Source: JBOGXF01 sp050694275 (GTDB lineage Bacteria > Actinomycetota > CADDZG01 > WHSQ01). From it: a DNA stretch of 64,000 bases. Under the pieces are notes generated by a model. It saw nothing but the letters and a program-made list of their open reading frames with translations, searched no databases and was not told where the DNA came from. The stretch spans positions 1-64,000 of the forward strand of contig JBOGXF010000053.1 in assembly GCA_050694275.1 (NCBI GenBank), read 5' to 3'. Positions 1 to 7,839 of this stretch are shown here, piece after piece. The translations under genes were made by a program, and so were the position numbers. Within the stretch, counting starts at the first letter, position 1; each line of letters starts with the position of its first letter.

Positions 1-15
1 AGCATCGGCCTGCAT
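1..15 (-). CDS. Start of an unidentified gene running off the left edge (partial)
   Basis: On the minus strand an ATG at position 15 is preceded, 8 bases upstream, by AAAGGAG (24-30), a strong ribosome binding site. Only five codons (MQADA) are inside the window, so no function can be given. The gene would be divergent from the sigma factor at 427. Confidence 0.4.
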
Positions 16-426
16 ACGCCGGTCTCCTTTCGGCTCGGTTGGCTAGCACCTCCGAGCGTAGGAGGCCGGCGCTTGCGCGCCAGGGATTGTTAGGTCGCCC
101 TATCCCTACTCATCCGCGGAGAACCGAAAAACTCCGAGACCGGGAGGAATACCCGGCCCCCACCCGGCGTTTTTGTGTCTGGTGGACAAGGGAATTCCCT
201 CTTCCCCTGTGGAAGGGATTCCCCTACGATGTGGAGAATCAGTTCGGGAGCACAATCAGGACCCACGCGTCTCGCCGAGGACGGACCGGCGTCCGGCCCC
301 GCCGCTCAGCGGCAACATGCACAGCCAGCCGGCCGGCCGCCTCGACGGATGGGACCTAGGGGCGACATCGGTCCCGCGCAGGGTCTTGAGATGATCTTGT
401 CGATTTCGAACCGAAAGGGCTGGTAG
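16..426. other. Gene-free divergent control region upstream of the sigma factor
   Basis: No convincing gene lies in these 411 bases. The stretch holds several hairpin-forming sequences: CCTCC/GGAGG at 50-65, GGGAAT..ATTCCC arms around 191-223, GCCGC/GCGGC at 301-313 and GGGACC/GGTCCC at 351-375. A possible -10 box TACGAT is at 225-230, without a clear -35. The region probably carries the promoters of both divergent genes and a structured leader for the sigma factor. That role is inference. Confidence 0.4.
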
Positions 427-1377
427 ATGAGCGACGCCACGCGTCCCTTCGACAACCGGGAGGAGGCCGCGCACGAGGATCTCGTGCGGCAGTATCTGCG
501 CGAGATCGGCCAGTACCCCCTGCTCACCGACGTGCAGGAGGTCGAGCTCGCGCGCGCGATCGAAGAGGGCGAGAAGGCACAGGAGAAGCTCGAAAAGTCC
601 AAGCGCCTGACCGACCGCCAGCGTCGCGACCTCAAGGCCCAGGTGCGGACCGGTCGCGCCGCCAAGCGCCGGTTCATCCAGTCGAACCTCCGGCTCGTCG
701 TCTCCATCGCGAAGAAGTACTCGGCCGCAGGGTTGCCGCTTCTCGATCTCATCCAGGAGGGCAACCTGGGCCTCATGCGCGCGGTCGAGAAGTTCGACTA
801 CCAGCGCGGTTTCAAGTTCTCGACCTACGCCACGTGGTGGATCCGTCAGGCGATCACTCGAGCGATCGCCGACAAAGCCCGCACGATCCGCATCCCGGTG
901 CACATGGTCGAGACGCTCTACCGCGTCCGCAAGGTCCAGTCCGAGCTGCTCGAGAAGCTTGGGCGCGAGCCGACGATCGACGAGATCGCCGGGCAGGCAG
1001 ATCTCACTCCCGACAAGGTGCGTGAGGCCTTCCGGGTTCTTCCCGAGCCGGTGTCGCTCCACGAGCCGGTCGGCGACGAGGACGCAGAGCTGGGCGATTT
1101 CATCGAGGACGAGGACGTCGAAGGCCCCTTCCAGGCCGCCGCAGTCGCGCTCCGTCAGGAGGATCTGTGGGACATGCTGGGATCGCTGTCCGAGCGTGAG
1201 CGCAAGGTGCTCGCGCTGCGATTCGGGCTCATCACCGGCGAGCCTCGCACCCTCGAAGAGGTCGGCAAAGAGTTCAACCTTACGCGCGAGCGCATCCGGC
1301 AGATCGAGGCCAAGGCGTTGTCCAAGCTGCGCCATCCCTCGACGCCGGGCAAGCTGCGCGACATGGTCACGATTTAA
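427..1377 (+). CDS. RNA polymerase sigma factor, sigma-70 family (SigA/SigB type)
   Basis: Directs RNA polymerase core to -35/-10 promoters. The 316-residue protein has region 1.2 near residues 17-50, a region 2 core at about 83-150 with the [12 protein letters not shown] and [10 protein letters not shown] stretches used for promoter melting, region 3 at about 165-235, and a region 4 helix-turn-helix near the end ([20 protein letters not shown]). It lacks an acidic region 1.1, so it is either a short primary factor or a group 2 factor such as mycobacterial SigB; sequence alone does not decide. GAAAGGG lies just upstream of the ATG. The Lrp-like gene follows after 36 bases. Confidence 0.93.
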   Translation: MSDATRPFDNREEAAHEDLVRQYLREIGQYPLLTDVQEVELARAIEEGEKAQEKLEKSKRLTDRQRRDLKAQVRTGRAAKRRFIQSNLRLVVSIAKKYSAAGLPLLDLIQEGNLGLMRAVEKFDYQRGFKFSTYATWWIRQAITRAIADKARTIRIPVHMVETLYRVRKVQSELLEKLGREPTIDEIAGQADLTPDKVREAFRVLPEPVSLHEPVGDEDAELGDFIEDEDVEGPFQAAAVALRQEDLWDMLGSLSERERKVLALRFGLITGEPRTLEEVGKEFNLTRERIRQIEAKALSKLRHPSTPGKLRDMVTI

Positions 1378-1401
1378 TTCGCTGCGTCCACCCTCAGACG
1401 G

Positions 1402-1407
1402 TAGGTT
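1402..1407 (+). promoter_or_regulatory. Putative -10 box (TAGGTT) for a leaderless transcript
   Basis: TAGGTT ends 6 bases before the ATG at 1414 and no Shine-Dalgarno sequence is present. The spacing matches several other genes in this window and suggests transcription starts at or next to the start codon. Confidence 0.45.
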
Positions 1408-1413
1408 GAACCC

Positions 1414-1704
1414 ATGGTTACCACCATCGTCCTCGCGACCTGCGACCCACACCGCATACCCGACTCGGCCGAAGCCATCGCCGAGATCCCCGAGGTGTCG
1501 GAGGTCTATTCGGTGGCGGGCGAGTACGACCTCGTGATCATGGTGCGCGTGCGCCGGCATGAAGACCTCGCGCGCGTCGTGACCGAAGGCATCCTCAAGG
1601 TTCCGGGGATCCAGCGCACTCAGACGCTGGTCGGTTTCAAGATCTACTCCCGCCACGACGTCGAGTCGCTGTTCTCGGTCGGCTTCGAAGGCGACGCCGA
1701 CTGA
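1414..1704 (+). CDS. Stand-alone Lrp/AsnC ligand-binding (RAM) domain protein
   Basis: The 96-residue protein is only the C-terminal effector-binding, oligomerisation domain of Lrp/AsnC regulators. The alternating strand-helix pattern (SEVYSVAGEYDLVIMVRV, then VPGIQRTQTLVGFKIYS) is the typical RAM fold, and no N-terminal helix-turn-helix is present. Such proteins cannot bind DNA alone. They are thought to sense amino acids or modulate full-length Lrp partners. The gene lies 36 bases after the sigma factor and 15 bases before thiI. A TANNNT box 6 bases before the ATG suggests a leaderless mRNA. Confidence 0.88.
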   Translation: MVTTIVLATCDPHRIPDSAEAIAEIPEVSEVYSVAGEYDLVIMVRVRRHEDLARVVTEGILKVPGIQRTQTLVGFKIYSRHDVESLFSVGFEGDAD

Positions 1705-1719
1705 CATGGGCGATCGGTC

Positions 1720-2898
1720 ATGGATGCGCTCGTCGCCCATTATCACGAGATCGGCCTCAAGGGCCGCAACCGGCGCTTCTTCGAAGACGCGCTGACCCGT
1801 AACCTCAAGCGCGCGCTCCGGGGCACCGGTTACCGGCGCGCGCGAGAGGGATTCGGGCGCATCACCGTTGAGTTCGACGAAGGTGCGTCGATCGATGAGG
1901 CTGCGGCGCGCGCCGCGCGCGTGTTCGGGATCGCTTACGTCGGGGTCGGTGTGAAGGTCGTCCAGGACATGGACGAGATCGCCCAGAGCGCGATCGCGCT
2001 CATGCGCGCGCAGCCTTTCGAGTCGTTCAGCGTACGGGCGCGCCGTACCTACTCCGGCTTTCCCCATCGCAGCCACGAGATCAACGTCGTCGTCGGCCAG
2101 GCGATCAAGGACGCCACCGGCGCGCCGGTCGACCTCTCGCACCCCGACGCAACCGCATGGATCGAGCTCTTCGGCAACACGGCCATCGTCTATCGGGCGC
2201 GCTTACGGGGGCCGGGGGGACTTCCCGTCGGTGTGTCCGGCAAGATGCTGGCGCTTCTGTCGGGGGGGATCGATTCACCGATCGCGGCGTGGCGGATGAT
2301 GCGTCGGGGCGCGGAGGTCGAGCTCGTCCACTTTCACGGACAACCTTTCACCGACCCGTCATCGGTGAGGCAAGCAACCGAGCTCGCCGAGAAGCTCACC
2401 CTCTACCACCTCAGAACCGTCCTCCACCTGGTGCCGCTGTCCGATGCTCAGCGCGACATCGTCACCCATGCTCCGTCGGGGCTGAGGGTGGTCCTCTACC
2501 GGCGCGCGATGATGCGGATCGCAGCCGCGCTCGCGGCGGAGCGAGGCGCGCAAGCGCTGGTTACCGGCGATTCGCTGGGACAGGTGGCGTCGCAAACCAT
2601 AGAGAACATCCGGGCAACCTCGGCCGCGGCCGACGGCATCGAGGTCTTACGCCCCCTGATCGGTCTCGACAAGCAAGAGATCATCGAGGACGCCAAAAAG
2701 ATCGGTACGTACGACATCTCGACCCGCCGCTACCAGGATTGCTGCGTGTTGTTCGAGCCTCGCTCGCCGTCCACTCGCGTTCCCCTCCGGCGTGCCGACG
2801 CCGCCGAGCGCGACATCGATATGGACGCCATGGTGGGCAAGGCGCTCGCGGGGATCGAGACGCGTACTCTCGAGCTCCCCGATCCGCCGCGTGACTAG
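1720..2898 (+). CDS. thiI: tRNA 4-thiouridine synthase / sulfurtransferase ThiI
   Basis: Adenylates uridine 8 of tRNA and transfers sulfur to it; in some bacteria it also supplies sulfur for thiazole synthesis. The N-terminal ferredoxin-like region begins with YHEIGLKGRN, a THUMP domain covers about residues 60-165, and a PP-loop ATPase follows with the SGGIDSPIAAW nucleotide motif near residue 180. The C-terminal rhodanese domain of E. coli ThiI is absent, as in many Gram-positive ThiI proteins, so sulfur probably comes directly from a cysteine desulfurase or a separate rhodanese, such as the one at 4824-5666. The gene converges on the aldehyde dehydrogenase with a 4-base overlap of ends. 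Confidence 0.94.
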   Translation: MDALVAHYHEIGLKGRNRRFFEDALTRNLKRALRGTGYRRAREGFGRITVEFDEGASIDEAAARAARVFGIAYVGVGVKVVQDMDEIAQSAIALMRAQPFESFSVRARRTYSGFPHRSHEINVVVGQAIKDATGAPVDLSHPDATAWIELFGNTAIVYRARLRGPGGLPVGVSGKMLALLSGGIDSPIAAWRMMRRGAEVELVHFHGQPFTDPSSVRQATELAEKLTLYHLRTVLHLVPLSDAQRDIVTHAPSGLRVVLYRRAMMRIAAALAAERGAQALVTGDSLGQVASQTIENIRATSAAADGIEVLRPLIGLDKQEIIEDAKKIGTYDISTRRYQDCCVLFEPRSPSTRVPLRRADAAERDIDMDAMVGKALAGIETRTLELPDPPRD

Positions 2899-4490
2899 AG
2901 CTTGTTTTTTAGCGCCTTGGGAGCGTTGGCCAGCACTCTCTTGAGCGCGTCGACCTTGGCCGGCAGCTTGGGGGCCGACAGCAGCTCGGACAGACCCCGC
3001 AGCGTGGCGGTCGACGCCTCGTCGTAGGGATACCACCACAGACGCTTCATCTTGGGAGTGAGGCTGGTCGCGACGTGAGTCGGAACGGTGAACTCGCGGA
3101 TACCGAGCCTCCCGTTCAGCCGCCCGAATCCCGATTCGCCGACGCCGCCCCACGGCCCCCACGCCGACGCGCCGGTCTCGCCGTGGAAGTTCGCGGTAAC
3201 GGTTCCGGCCCGGAGCTTCGCCGCCAGCGCATTCGACCGGCGCCGGCTCGTCGTCCACACGGACGCGGTGAGGTTCACGCCGTCCTCGTTGGCGCGTCTG
3301 ACCGCCTCGTCTTCGTCGCGCACCCGGACGACCGTCAGGACGGGGCCGAAGGTCTCTTCTTTCAGCACGGCCATCTCGTCGGTGACGCCGCCCAGTACCG
3401 TCGGTCGGTACCACAGAGATCCGTTCCGGTTGCGTTTTCCGCCGTTCGGTCCCCCGCCCAGAACGCGCGCGCCCTTCCTGACCGCGTCCGAGACATGGCG
3501 CTTGACGACGTCGAGCTGCGGGGCAAACGTGAGCGAGCCCACTTCCTCGCCCTGCCTGACCCGCTCGAGCTTCGAGAGGAGCCGCGACTCGAAATCGTCG
3601 GCGATGTCGCCGACCACATAGGCGCGCTCGAGCGAGCAGCACGTCTGGCCGGCGTTGAAGAAAGAGCTCCACAGGACACCGGATGTCGCGGCATCGAGGT
3701 CCGCGTCCTCACAGACGATCGCCGCGTCGTTGCCTCCGAGCTCCATGACGACGGGAGTGAGGTGCTTGGCCGCGGCCTCGCAGATCTTGCGCCCCGTGGC
3801 CGGCGAGCCGATGAAGCTGATCTTGTCGCACGGAGCGTCGACGAGCGCGGCCCCCACGTCTCCGCCGCCCTGGATCACCGTGGCAACGCCCGCCGGCAGT
3901 GGATCCAGGAGGTCGCGCACGATCTCGCCGCATCCGGGGGTCACCTCGGACGGTTTGACCAGCACCGTGTTCCCGGCGAACAGGGCCGGCGCGAACGCCA
4001 GGAAGCAGTTGGTGATCGGATAGTTCCACGGCGTGATGGCTCCGACGACCCCGAACGGGCGCCACTCGATGCGCGACGACGTCCCCACCAGCGGGGTCAG
4101 GAGGCGGCCGACGCGCTCGGGGCGCAGGGCGCGCGGTGCGGCCTTCTCGAAGTAAAGCAGCATCATGACGGTAGGCAACACGTCGTGGGCGAGCGCCTCG
4201 GCGCGAGGCTTGCCGCATTCCGACGCCACCGTCTCGACGATGTCGTCCATCCGGTCGTAGATGCGATGGCGGACCTCTGAGAGGATGCGGGCGCGCCCCT
4301 CGGCCGGGATCGCGGCCCATTCCGCCTGCACCTTTCGGGCGTGGGCGACGAGGTCCGCGACTTCGGCCGGCGAGTTGGCGGGGATCTCACCGAGGGTCCC
4401 GCCGGTGGCGGGATTGCGGGAGACGAGCTTCTCGGGCACCTTTCGCGTCCGGGTCCGAGCCTTCGGCTTGCTCTTGGTCGCCTCAGCCAT
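2895..4490 (-). CDS. NAD(P)-dependent aldehyde dehydrogenase
   Basis: Oxidises an aldehyde to the acid. At 531 residues it has the ALDH superfamily signature: the general-base stretch VVMELGGND, and the catalytic cysteine in FFNAGQTCCSLERAY. PWNYPI and FIGSPATGR mark the Rossmann cofactor domain. The 30-residue N-terminal tail is rich in Lys and Arg, and the C-terminal tail is about 60 residues longer than in compact ALDHs. Its ATG lies inside the end of the MoaD/ThiS-like gene (8-base overlap), so the two are probably translated together. The substrate is not evident; succinate-semialdehyde and aromatic aldehydes are both possible. Confidence 0.9.
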   Translation of the reverse strand: MAEATKSKPKARTRTRKVPEKLVSRNPATGGTLGEIPANSPAEVADLVAHARKVQAEWAAIPAEGRARILSEVRHRIYDRMDDIVETVASECGKPRAEALAHDVLPTVMMLLYFEKAAPRALRPERVGRLLTPLVGTSSRIEWRPFGVVGAITPWNYPITNCFLAFAPALFAGNTVLVKPSEVTPGCGEIVRDLLDPLPAGVATVIQGGGDVGAALVDAPCDKISFIGSPATGRKICEAAAKHLTPVVMELGGNDAAIVCEDADLDAATSGVLWSSFFNAGQTCCSLERAYVVGDIADDFESRLLSKLERVRQGEEVGSLTFAPQLDVVKRHVSDAVRKGARVLGGGPNGGKRNRNGSLWYRPTVLGGVTDEMAVLKEETFGPVLTVVRVRDEDEAVRRANEDGVNLTASVWTTSRRRSNALAAKLRAGTVTANFHGETGASAWGPWGGVGESGFGRLNGRLGIREFTVPTHVATSLTPKMKRLWWYPYDEASTATLRGLSELLSAPKLPAKVDALKRVLANAPKALKNKL

Positions 4491-4746
4491 GGGGTGCTCC
4501 TTTCCGCTGCCGTCCGCCGGCGAAGGGAGGCATCAAGGTTACAACCGCCCCCTCCTGGAGCCGGCGGTCGAGCGTCGACTGCCGGCCGTCGACGAGCAGG
4601 GCGTGGACCAGCCTCCGGGGCGCGCCCAGTGCGTCGACGAGATCGCCCACCGTACCCGACTCGTCGATCTCAAGGGAGGTCTCATTGCCGCCCCCGGCCG
4701 GGAGATACTCCTTCATGGCGCCGAAGCAGATCACCGTGACCTTCAT
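4483..4746 (-). CDS. MoaD/ThiS-like ubiquitin-fold sulfur carrier with C-terminal extension
   Basis: An 87-residue beta-grasp protein like MoaD or ThiS, which carry sulfur as a C-terminal thiocarboxylate for molybdopterin, thiamine or cysteine synthesis. The start (MKVTVICFGAMKEYLP) and the PPFAGG end of the fold are characteristic. The diglycine is not terminal: nine more residues (RQRKGAPHG) follow. A carrier must expose the glycine, so either a protease trims it or it acts differently. The extension exists because the gene runs 8 bases into the aldehyde dehydrogenase gene. The upstream neighbour is a rhodanese, a plausible sulfur donor. Which pathway it serves cannot be told. Confidence 0.82.
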   Translation of the reverse strand: MKVTVICFGAMKEYLPAGGGNETSLEIDESGTVGDLVDALGAPRRLVHALLVDGRQSTLDRRLQEGAVVTLMPPFAGGRQRKGAPHG

Positions 4747-4766
4747 CTCGGCGCGAGCGTACTTGC

Positions 4767-4811
4767 CGAGTGCTCACCAGCGCACCTGACAGGTGCCGTG
4801 ATGAGCACTCG
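4767..4811. repeat. Nested inverted repeat, related to the CCGAGTGGTC hairpin family
   Basis: CGAGTGCTCA at 4767-4776 is perfectly inverted at 4802-4811, and a second stem (GCACCT/AGGTGC, 4782-4796) lies inside it. The outer arms resemble those of the hairpins at 34740-34788 and 52345-52395, which also have a stem nested in the loop or a GC-rich loop. It sits between two minus-strand genes, where it could stop or attenuate transcription. Confidence 0.55.
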
Positions 4812-4823
4812 ACGAGCTTGGGG

Positions 4824-5666
4824 CTACTTCTCGATCGGCACCCCGACGAGGCTCCCGTACTCGGTCCACGAACCGTCGTAGTTACGGACGTTCTCGAAGC
4901 CGAGCAATTCCCTCAGCACGAACCACGAGTGCGAGCTGCGCTCGCCGATGCGGCAGTACGCGACGACGTCCTTGTCCGCCGTAATGCCCTCGGCCTCGTA
5001 GAGAGCCTTCAGCTCGTCGGCCTTCTTGAACGTGCCGTCCTCATTGACCGCCTTCGACCACGTGATGTTGCTCGCGCCGGGGATGTGGCCGGGCACTTGG
5101 GCCTGCTCCTGAGGAAGGTGAGGGGGCGCGAGCAGTTCGCCCCGGAACTCTTCGGGGGACCTCACGTCGACCCACGCGGCGTTACCGGCCGTGGCGCGAT
5201 CGACGACCTGGTCTCGGAAGATGCGCAGCTCCGGGCTCTCCCGGCCGACCTCGAAGGTGGCCGCCGGACGACTCGGGACGTCCTGGCTCAGAAGCCTGCT
5301 CTCGAGCTCCCACTTCTTGCGCCCGCCGTCCAGCAGTTTCACGTTGTCTACGCCCCGGTACTTGAAGAGCCAGTACGCGTAGGCGGCGAACCAGTTGTTG
5401 TTGCCACTGTAGAGAATGATGGTCTGATCGGACGCTATTCCTTTGCCGCCGAGAAGCTTGGCCACTTGCTCCGACGAGATGAACTCGCGCCGCGGCAGAT
5501 CGTGCAGCTCGGTCTCCCAGTTGATCGAGACCGCGTTGGGGAGGTGGCCCTTCTCGTAGGCTGTGATGTCCTCGTCCACCTCAACGATGGCGATCCCGGA
5601 ATCGTCGAGATGCTGTTCCAGCCAAGCCGTGTCGACGAGGGCGTCGGGGTTCGCATACTCGGCCAT
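4824..5666 (-). CDS. sseA: Thiosulfate/3-mercaptopyruvate sulfurtransferase (two rhodanese domains)
   Basis: Transfers sulfane sulfur to cyanide or thiol acceptors through a persulfide on cysteine. The 280 residues form an inactive N-terminal rhodanese domain (about 10-130) and a catalytic C-terminal one (about 155-275). The active-site loop reads CRIGERSSHSW, where the cysteine carries the persulfide and the two arginines favour thiosulfate as donor. Start chosen by AAAGGAG shortly before the ATG. It lies 24 bases after the HTH regulator and 77 bases before the sulfur carrier gene, which it might charge; that link is inference. Confidence 0.92.
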   Translation of the reverse strand: MAEYANPDALVDTAWLEQHLDDSGIAIVEVDEDITAYEKGHLPNAVSINWETELHDLPRREFISSEQVAKLLGGKGIASDQTIILYSGNNNWFAAYAYWLFKYRGVDNVKLLDGGRKKWELESRLLSQDVPSRPAATFEVGRESPELRIFRDQVVDRATAGNAAWVDVRSPEEFRGELLAPPHLPQEQAQVPGHIPGASNITWSKAVNEDGTFKKADELKALYEAEGITADKDVVAYCRIGERSSHSWFVLRELLGFENVRNYDGSWTEYGSLVGVPIEK

Positions 5667-5690
5667 GCGCTGCTCCTTTCCGTGTGGCTG

Positions 5691-6119
5691 CTATTCCTCT
5701 TCCGAAATCCGTTTCGCTTCGTCGATCAGCTCCCGGATGCGCTGGAGCTGGGCCGTGGCGTCGCCGAGCGTCCGTTCGAGGATCCGCATCTCGACCTCGA
5801 GCTCGTCGACCGTCTGGTCGACCGACTTTTCCGGGACATCGATGCCCGCCTCCGCGAGCGAGCCCAGCTCGCCCTCCCAGGTGAAATACACCTTCGCCGG
5901 GCGACCCTTCGCGCGCCGGCGCGTCTCGGTCAACAGAAATCCCGCCTCCACCATGAGGTCGAGGTGAGCACGAGCAACATTGGGATGGATCCCGAAGGTC
6001 TCGGCGATCTCCGTGACGGTCCTCGGCCCGGCGCGGAGCAGAAGCGAGAGGATGCGCTGGCGCGTCGGCAGGGCGAGGACCTTGGCGGTCCTGGTCGCGG
6101 CGTCTTCGCGAGGAGGCAT
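5691..6119 (-). CDS. Winged helix-turn-helix transcriptional regulator (ArsR/MarR-like)
   Basis: A 142-residue regulator with a winged HTH at about residues 15-85 (TRQRILSLLLRAG, then VTEIAETFGIHPNVARAHLDLM and the wing at RRRAKGRPAKVYF), followed by a helical C-terminal half predicted to dimerise (DELEVEMRILERTL). It resembles the regulators often found beside actinobacterial suf genes but has no cysteine, so it cannot bind an Fe-S cluster as SufR does. It heads the rhodanese, sulfur carrier and aldehyde dehydrogenase group. A perfect 12-base palindrome directly upstream suggests autoregulation. Confidence 0.85.
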   Translation of the reverse strand: MPPREDAATRTAKVLALPTRQRILSLLLRAGPRTVTEIAETFGIHPNVARAHLDLMVEAGFLLTETRRRAKGRPAKVYFTWEGELGSLAEAGIDVPEKSVDQTVDELEVEMRILERTLGDATAQLQRIRELIDEAKRISEEE

Positions 6120-6125
6120 GACCTA

Positions 6126-6163
6126 ACTGATATCAGTATTTCTCACGTTTAGCAAGTGAGAAA
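6126..6163. promoter_or_regulatory. Palindromes upstream of the HTH regulator, candidate operator
   Basis: ACTGATATCAGT (6126-6137) is a perfect 12-base palindrome placed 7 bases before the regulator's start codon, where a leaderless -10 box would lie. Next to it TTTCTCAC (6139-6146) and GTGAGAAA (6156-6163) form a perfect 8-base inverted repeat with a 9-base loop. Either could be the regulator's own operator. The second could instead help end the suf transcript, although no T-run follows it. Confidence 0.5.
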
Positions 6164-6176
6164 GGTGCGAATGAGC

Positions 6177-6623
6177 CTAGGCTTCGGCTGCGGCCCGCTC
6201 CTCGAGCGCCTCGAGCAACGTGTTCCAGCCGAGCAGCGCGCATTTGATACGCACCGGATACTTCACGACGCCCTTCAACGAGACGAGATCGCCGAGCTGC
6301 TTGGCGTCACCATCGGTCTCGCCCGCCATCATCGACTTGATCTCGTCGGCGAGCGCGCTTGCTTCGTCCCGGCTGAGGCCCTGGATCTTCTCGGTCATCA
6401 TCGACGCGCTTGCCAGCGAGATCGAGCACCCCTTGCCGTCGAATGTGATCCCGTCCACGGAGTCTCCGTCGAATCGTACGAACAGCTCGATCTCGTCACC
6501 GCAGAGCGGGTTGTTGCGTTCGAGCGCGACGTCATGCGGATCGAGCCGGCCCTTGTTGCGCGGCGATCGATAGTGATCGAGGATCACTTCCTTGTAGAGC
6601 TCCTCGAGGCTCAGGCGAACCAC
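6177..6623 (-). CDS. sufU: Fe-S cluster assembly scaffold / sulfur acceptor SufU
   Basis: Works with the cysteine desulfurase SufS, taking the persulfide sulfur for cluster building. The 148-residue protein shows the three conserved cysteines and the aspartate of SufU (NNPLCGDE, GKGCSIS and IKCALLGW), plus the insertion near residues 95-115 that separates SufU from IscU. It is the last gene of the sufD-Rieske-C-S-U run and overlaps the end of sufS by 13 bases, indicating coupled translation. The palindromes at 6126-6163 follow it. Confidence 0.95.
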   Translation of the reverse strand: MVRLSLEELYKEVILDHYRSPRNKGRLDPHDVALERNNPLCGDEIELFVRFDGDSVDGITFDGKGCSISLASASMMTEKIQGLSRDEASALADEIKSMMAGETDGDAKQLGDLVSLKGVVKYPVRIKCALLGWNTLLEALEERAAAEA

Positions 6624-7837
6624 CCTTTCGATTTGTCCAATGCGTCAACGAGCACATCCACGTCTTCGGTCGTGTTGTAGATGTAAAGCGAGGCTCTCGC
6701 CATCGCGGCCACGTCGTAGCGCCGCATGAGCGGCTGAGCGCAGTGATGGCCGGCGCGGATCGCGACGCCCTCCTGGTCGATGATCGTCGCCATATCGTGG
6801 GGGTGGACGTCCTCGAGATTGAAAGCCACGACTCCCCCGCGATCGGTCGGATCCATGGGCCCGTAGATGGTCGCCCCGGCATCTGCGATGCGCTCGAGGG
6901 CGTATTTCGTCATCGCGATCTCATGCTCCCGCACGTTGGCCATGCCGAGGTTCTCGAGGTACTCGATCGCGGCACCCAGGCCCACCTGTTGGGCGATGTT
7001 CATCGTCCCCGCCTCGAACTTGTAGGGGATCTCGTTCCAGGTGGCGCGGTCGATCCAGACCTCGCGGATCATCTCGCCGCCACCGTGGAAGGGAGGCATC
7101 TCTTCCAGCAGGTGTTCGCGCGCGTACAGCCCGCCCGAACCGGTGGGTCCCAGCATCTTGTGTCCCGAGAAGGCAAGGAAGTCGCAATCGAGCTCTTGGA
7201 CCGAAAAAGGAACGTGCGGCGCCGCCTGCGCCGCATCGACCAGAACGAGAGCGCCCACCAAGTGGGCCGCGCTGCAGATGGCCTCGATTGGATTGATCGT
7301 TCCCAGCACGTTGGACATCAGCGTCACCGCGACGAGCTTCGTCCTGTCGGTGAGGTACTCGCCGAGGAGATCCATGCGGAGCCTGCCGTCGTCGTCGATC
7401 GGCAGTGCGCGGAGGGTTGCGCCGGTTTCCTCGCACAGAAGCTGCCACGGGACGAGGTTCGAGTGGTGCTCCATCTCGGTCACGAGGACCTCGTCACCGG
7501 AACGCACGTTGGCCCGGCCCCAGCTGTAGCGGACCAGGTTGATCGATTCGGTTGCCCCGCGGGTGAAGACGATCGTGCGGGAAGAGGGGGCGCCGACGAA
7601 GCGCGCACATGCGTCGCGGGCGCGCTCGTAGGCGGTCTCGGCACGAACGCTCAGCTCGTCGATGCCACGGCTGGGGTTGGCGTTCTCGGTCTCGTAGAAA
7701 CGGACGAGCCGGTCGATCACCTGGCGCGGCTTCTGCGAAGTCGCCGCGGAGTTCAGGTAGACGAGCCGCTTATCCCCGTGGACGGGCACATCGAAGATCG
7801 GGAAATCCTTGCGGATTGCTTCTGCATCTAGTGCCAT
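6611..7837 (-). CDS. sufS: Cysteine desulfurase SufS
   Basis: PLP enzyme that removes sulfur from cysteine to give alanine and an enzyme persulfide for SufU. At 408 residues it has group II desulfurase features: the PLP lysine in FSGHKMLGPTG, the catalytic cysteine in RAGHHCAQPLM near residue 365, and the NPSRGIDELS region near the N-terminus. The start gives the usual SufS beginning (EAIRKDFPIF). Two bases separate it from sufC and it overlaps sufU by 13 bases, so the four genes form a tight operon under the IdeR-box promoter before sufD. Confidence 0.96.
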   Translation of the reverse strand: MALDAEAIRKDFPIFDVPVHGDKRLVYLNSAATSQKPRQVIDRLVRFYETENANPSRGIDELSVRAETAYERARDACARFVGAPSSRTIVFTRGATESINLVRYSWGRANVRSGDEVLVTEMEHHSNLVPWQLLCEETGATLRALPIDDDGRLRMDLLGEYLTDRTKLVAVTLMSNVLGTINPIEAICSAAHLVGALVLVDAAQAAPHVPFSVQELDCDFLAFSGHKMLGPTGSGGLYAREHLLEEMPPFHGGGEMIREVWIDRATWNEIPYKFEAGTMNIAQQVGLGAAIEYLENLGMANVREHEIAMTKYALERIADAGATIYGPMDPTDRGGVVAFNLEDVHPHDMATIIDQEGVAIRAGHHCAQPLMRRYDVAAMARASLYIYNTTEDVDVLVDALDKSKGWFA

Positions 7838-7839
7838 TG

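Noticed and set aside
256..2142. Open frame of 628 codons on the minus strand opposite the sigma factor and thiI
   Set aside because: It is antisense to well-supported genes, has a low-complexity Arg/Asp/Leu-rich product and no domain; such long shadow frames are usual in GC-rich DNA.
6111..6128. Possible third IdeR box before the HTH regulator (CCTAACT at 6122)
   Set aside because: Only one half-site is present; the matching AGTTAGG arm is missing at the right distance.
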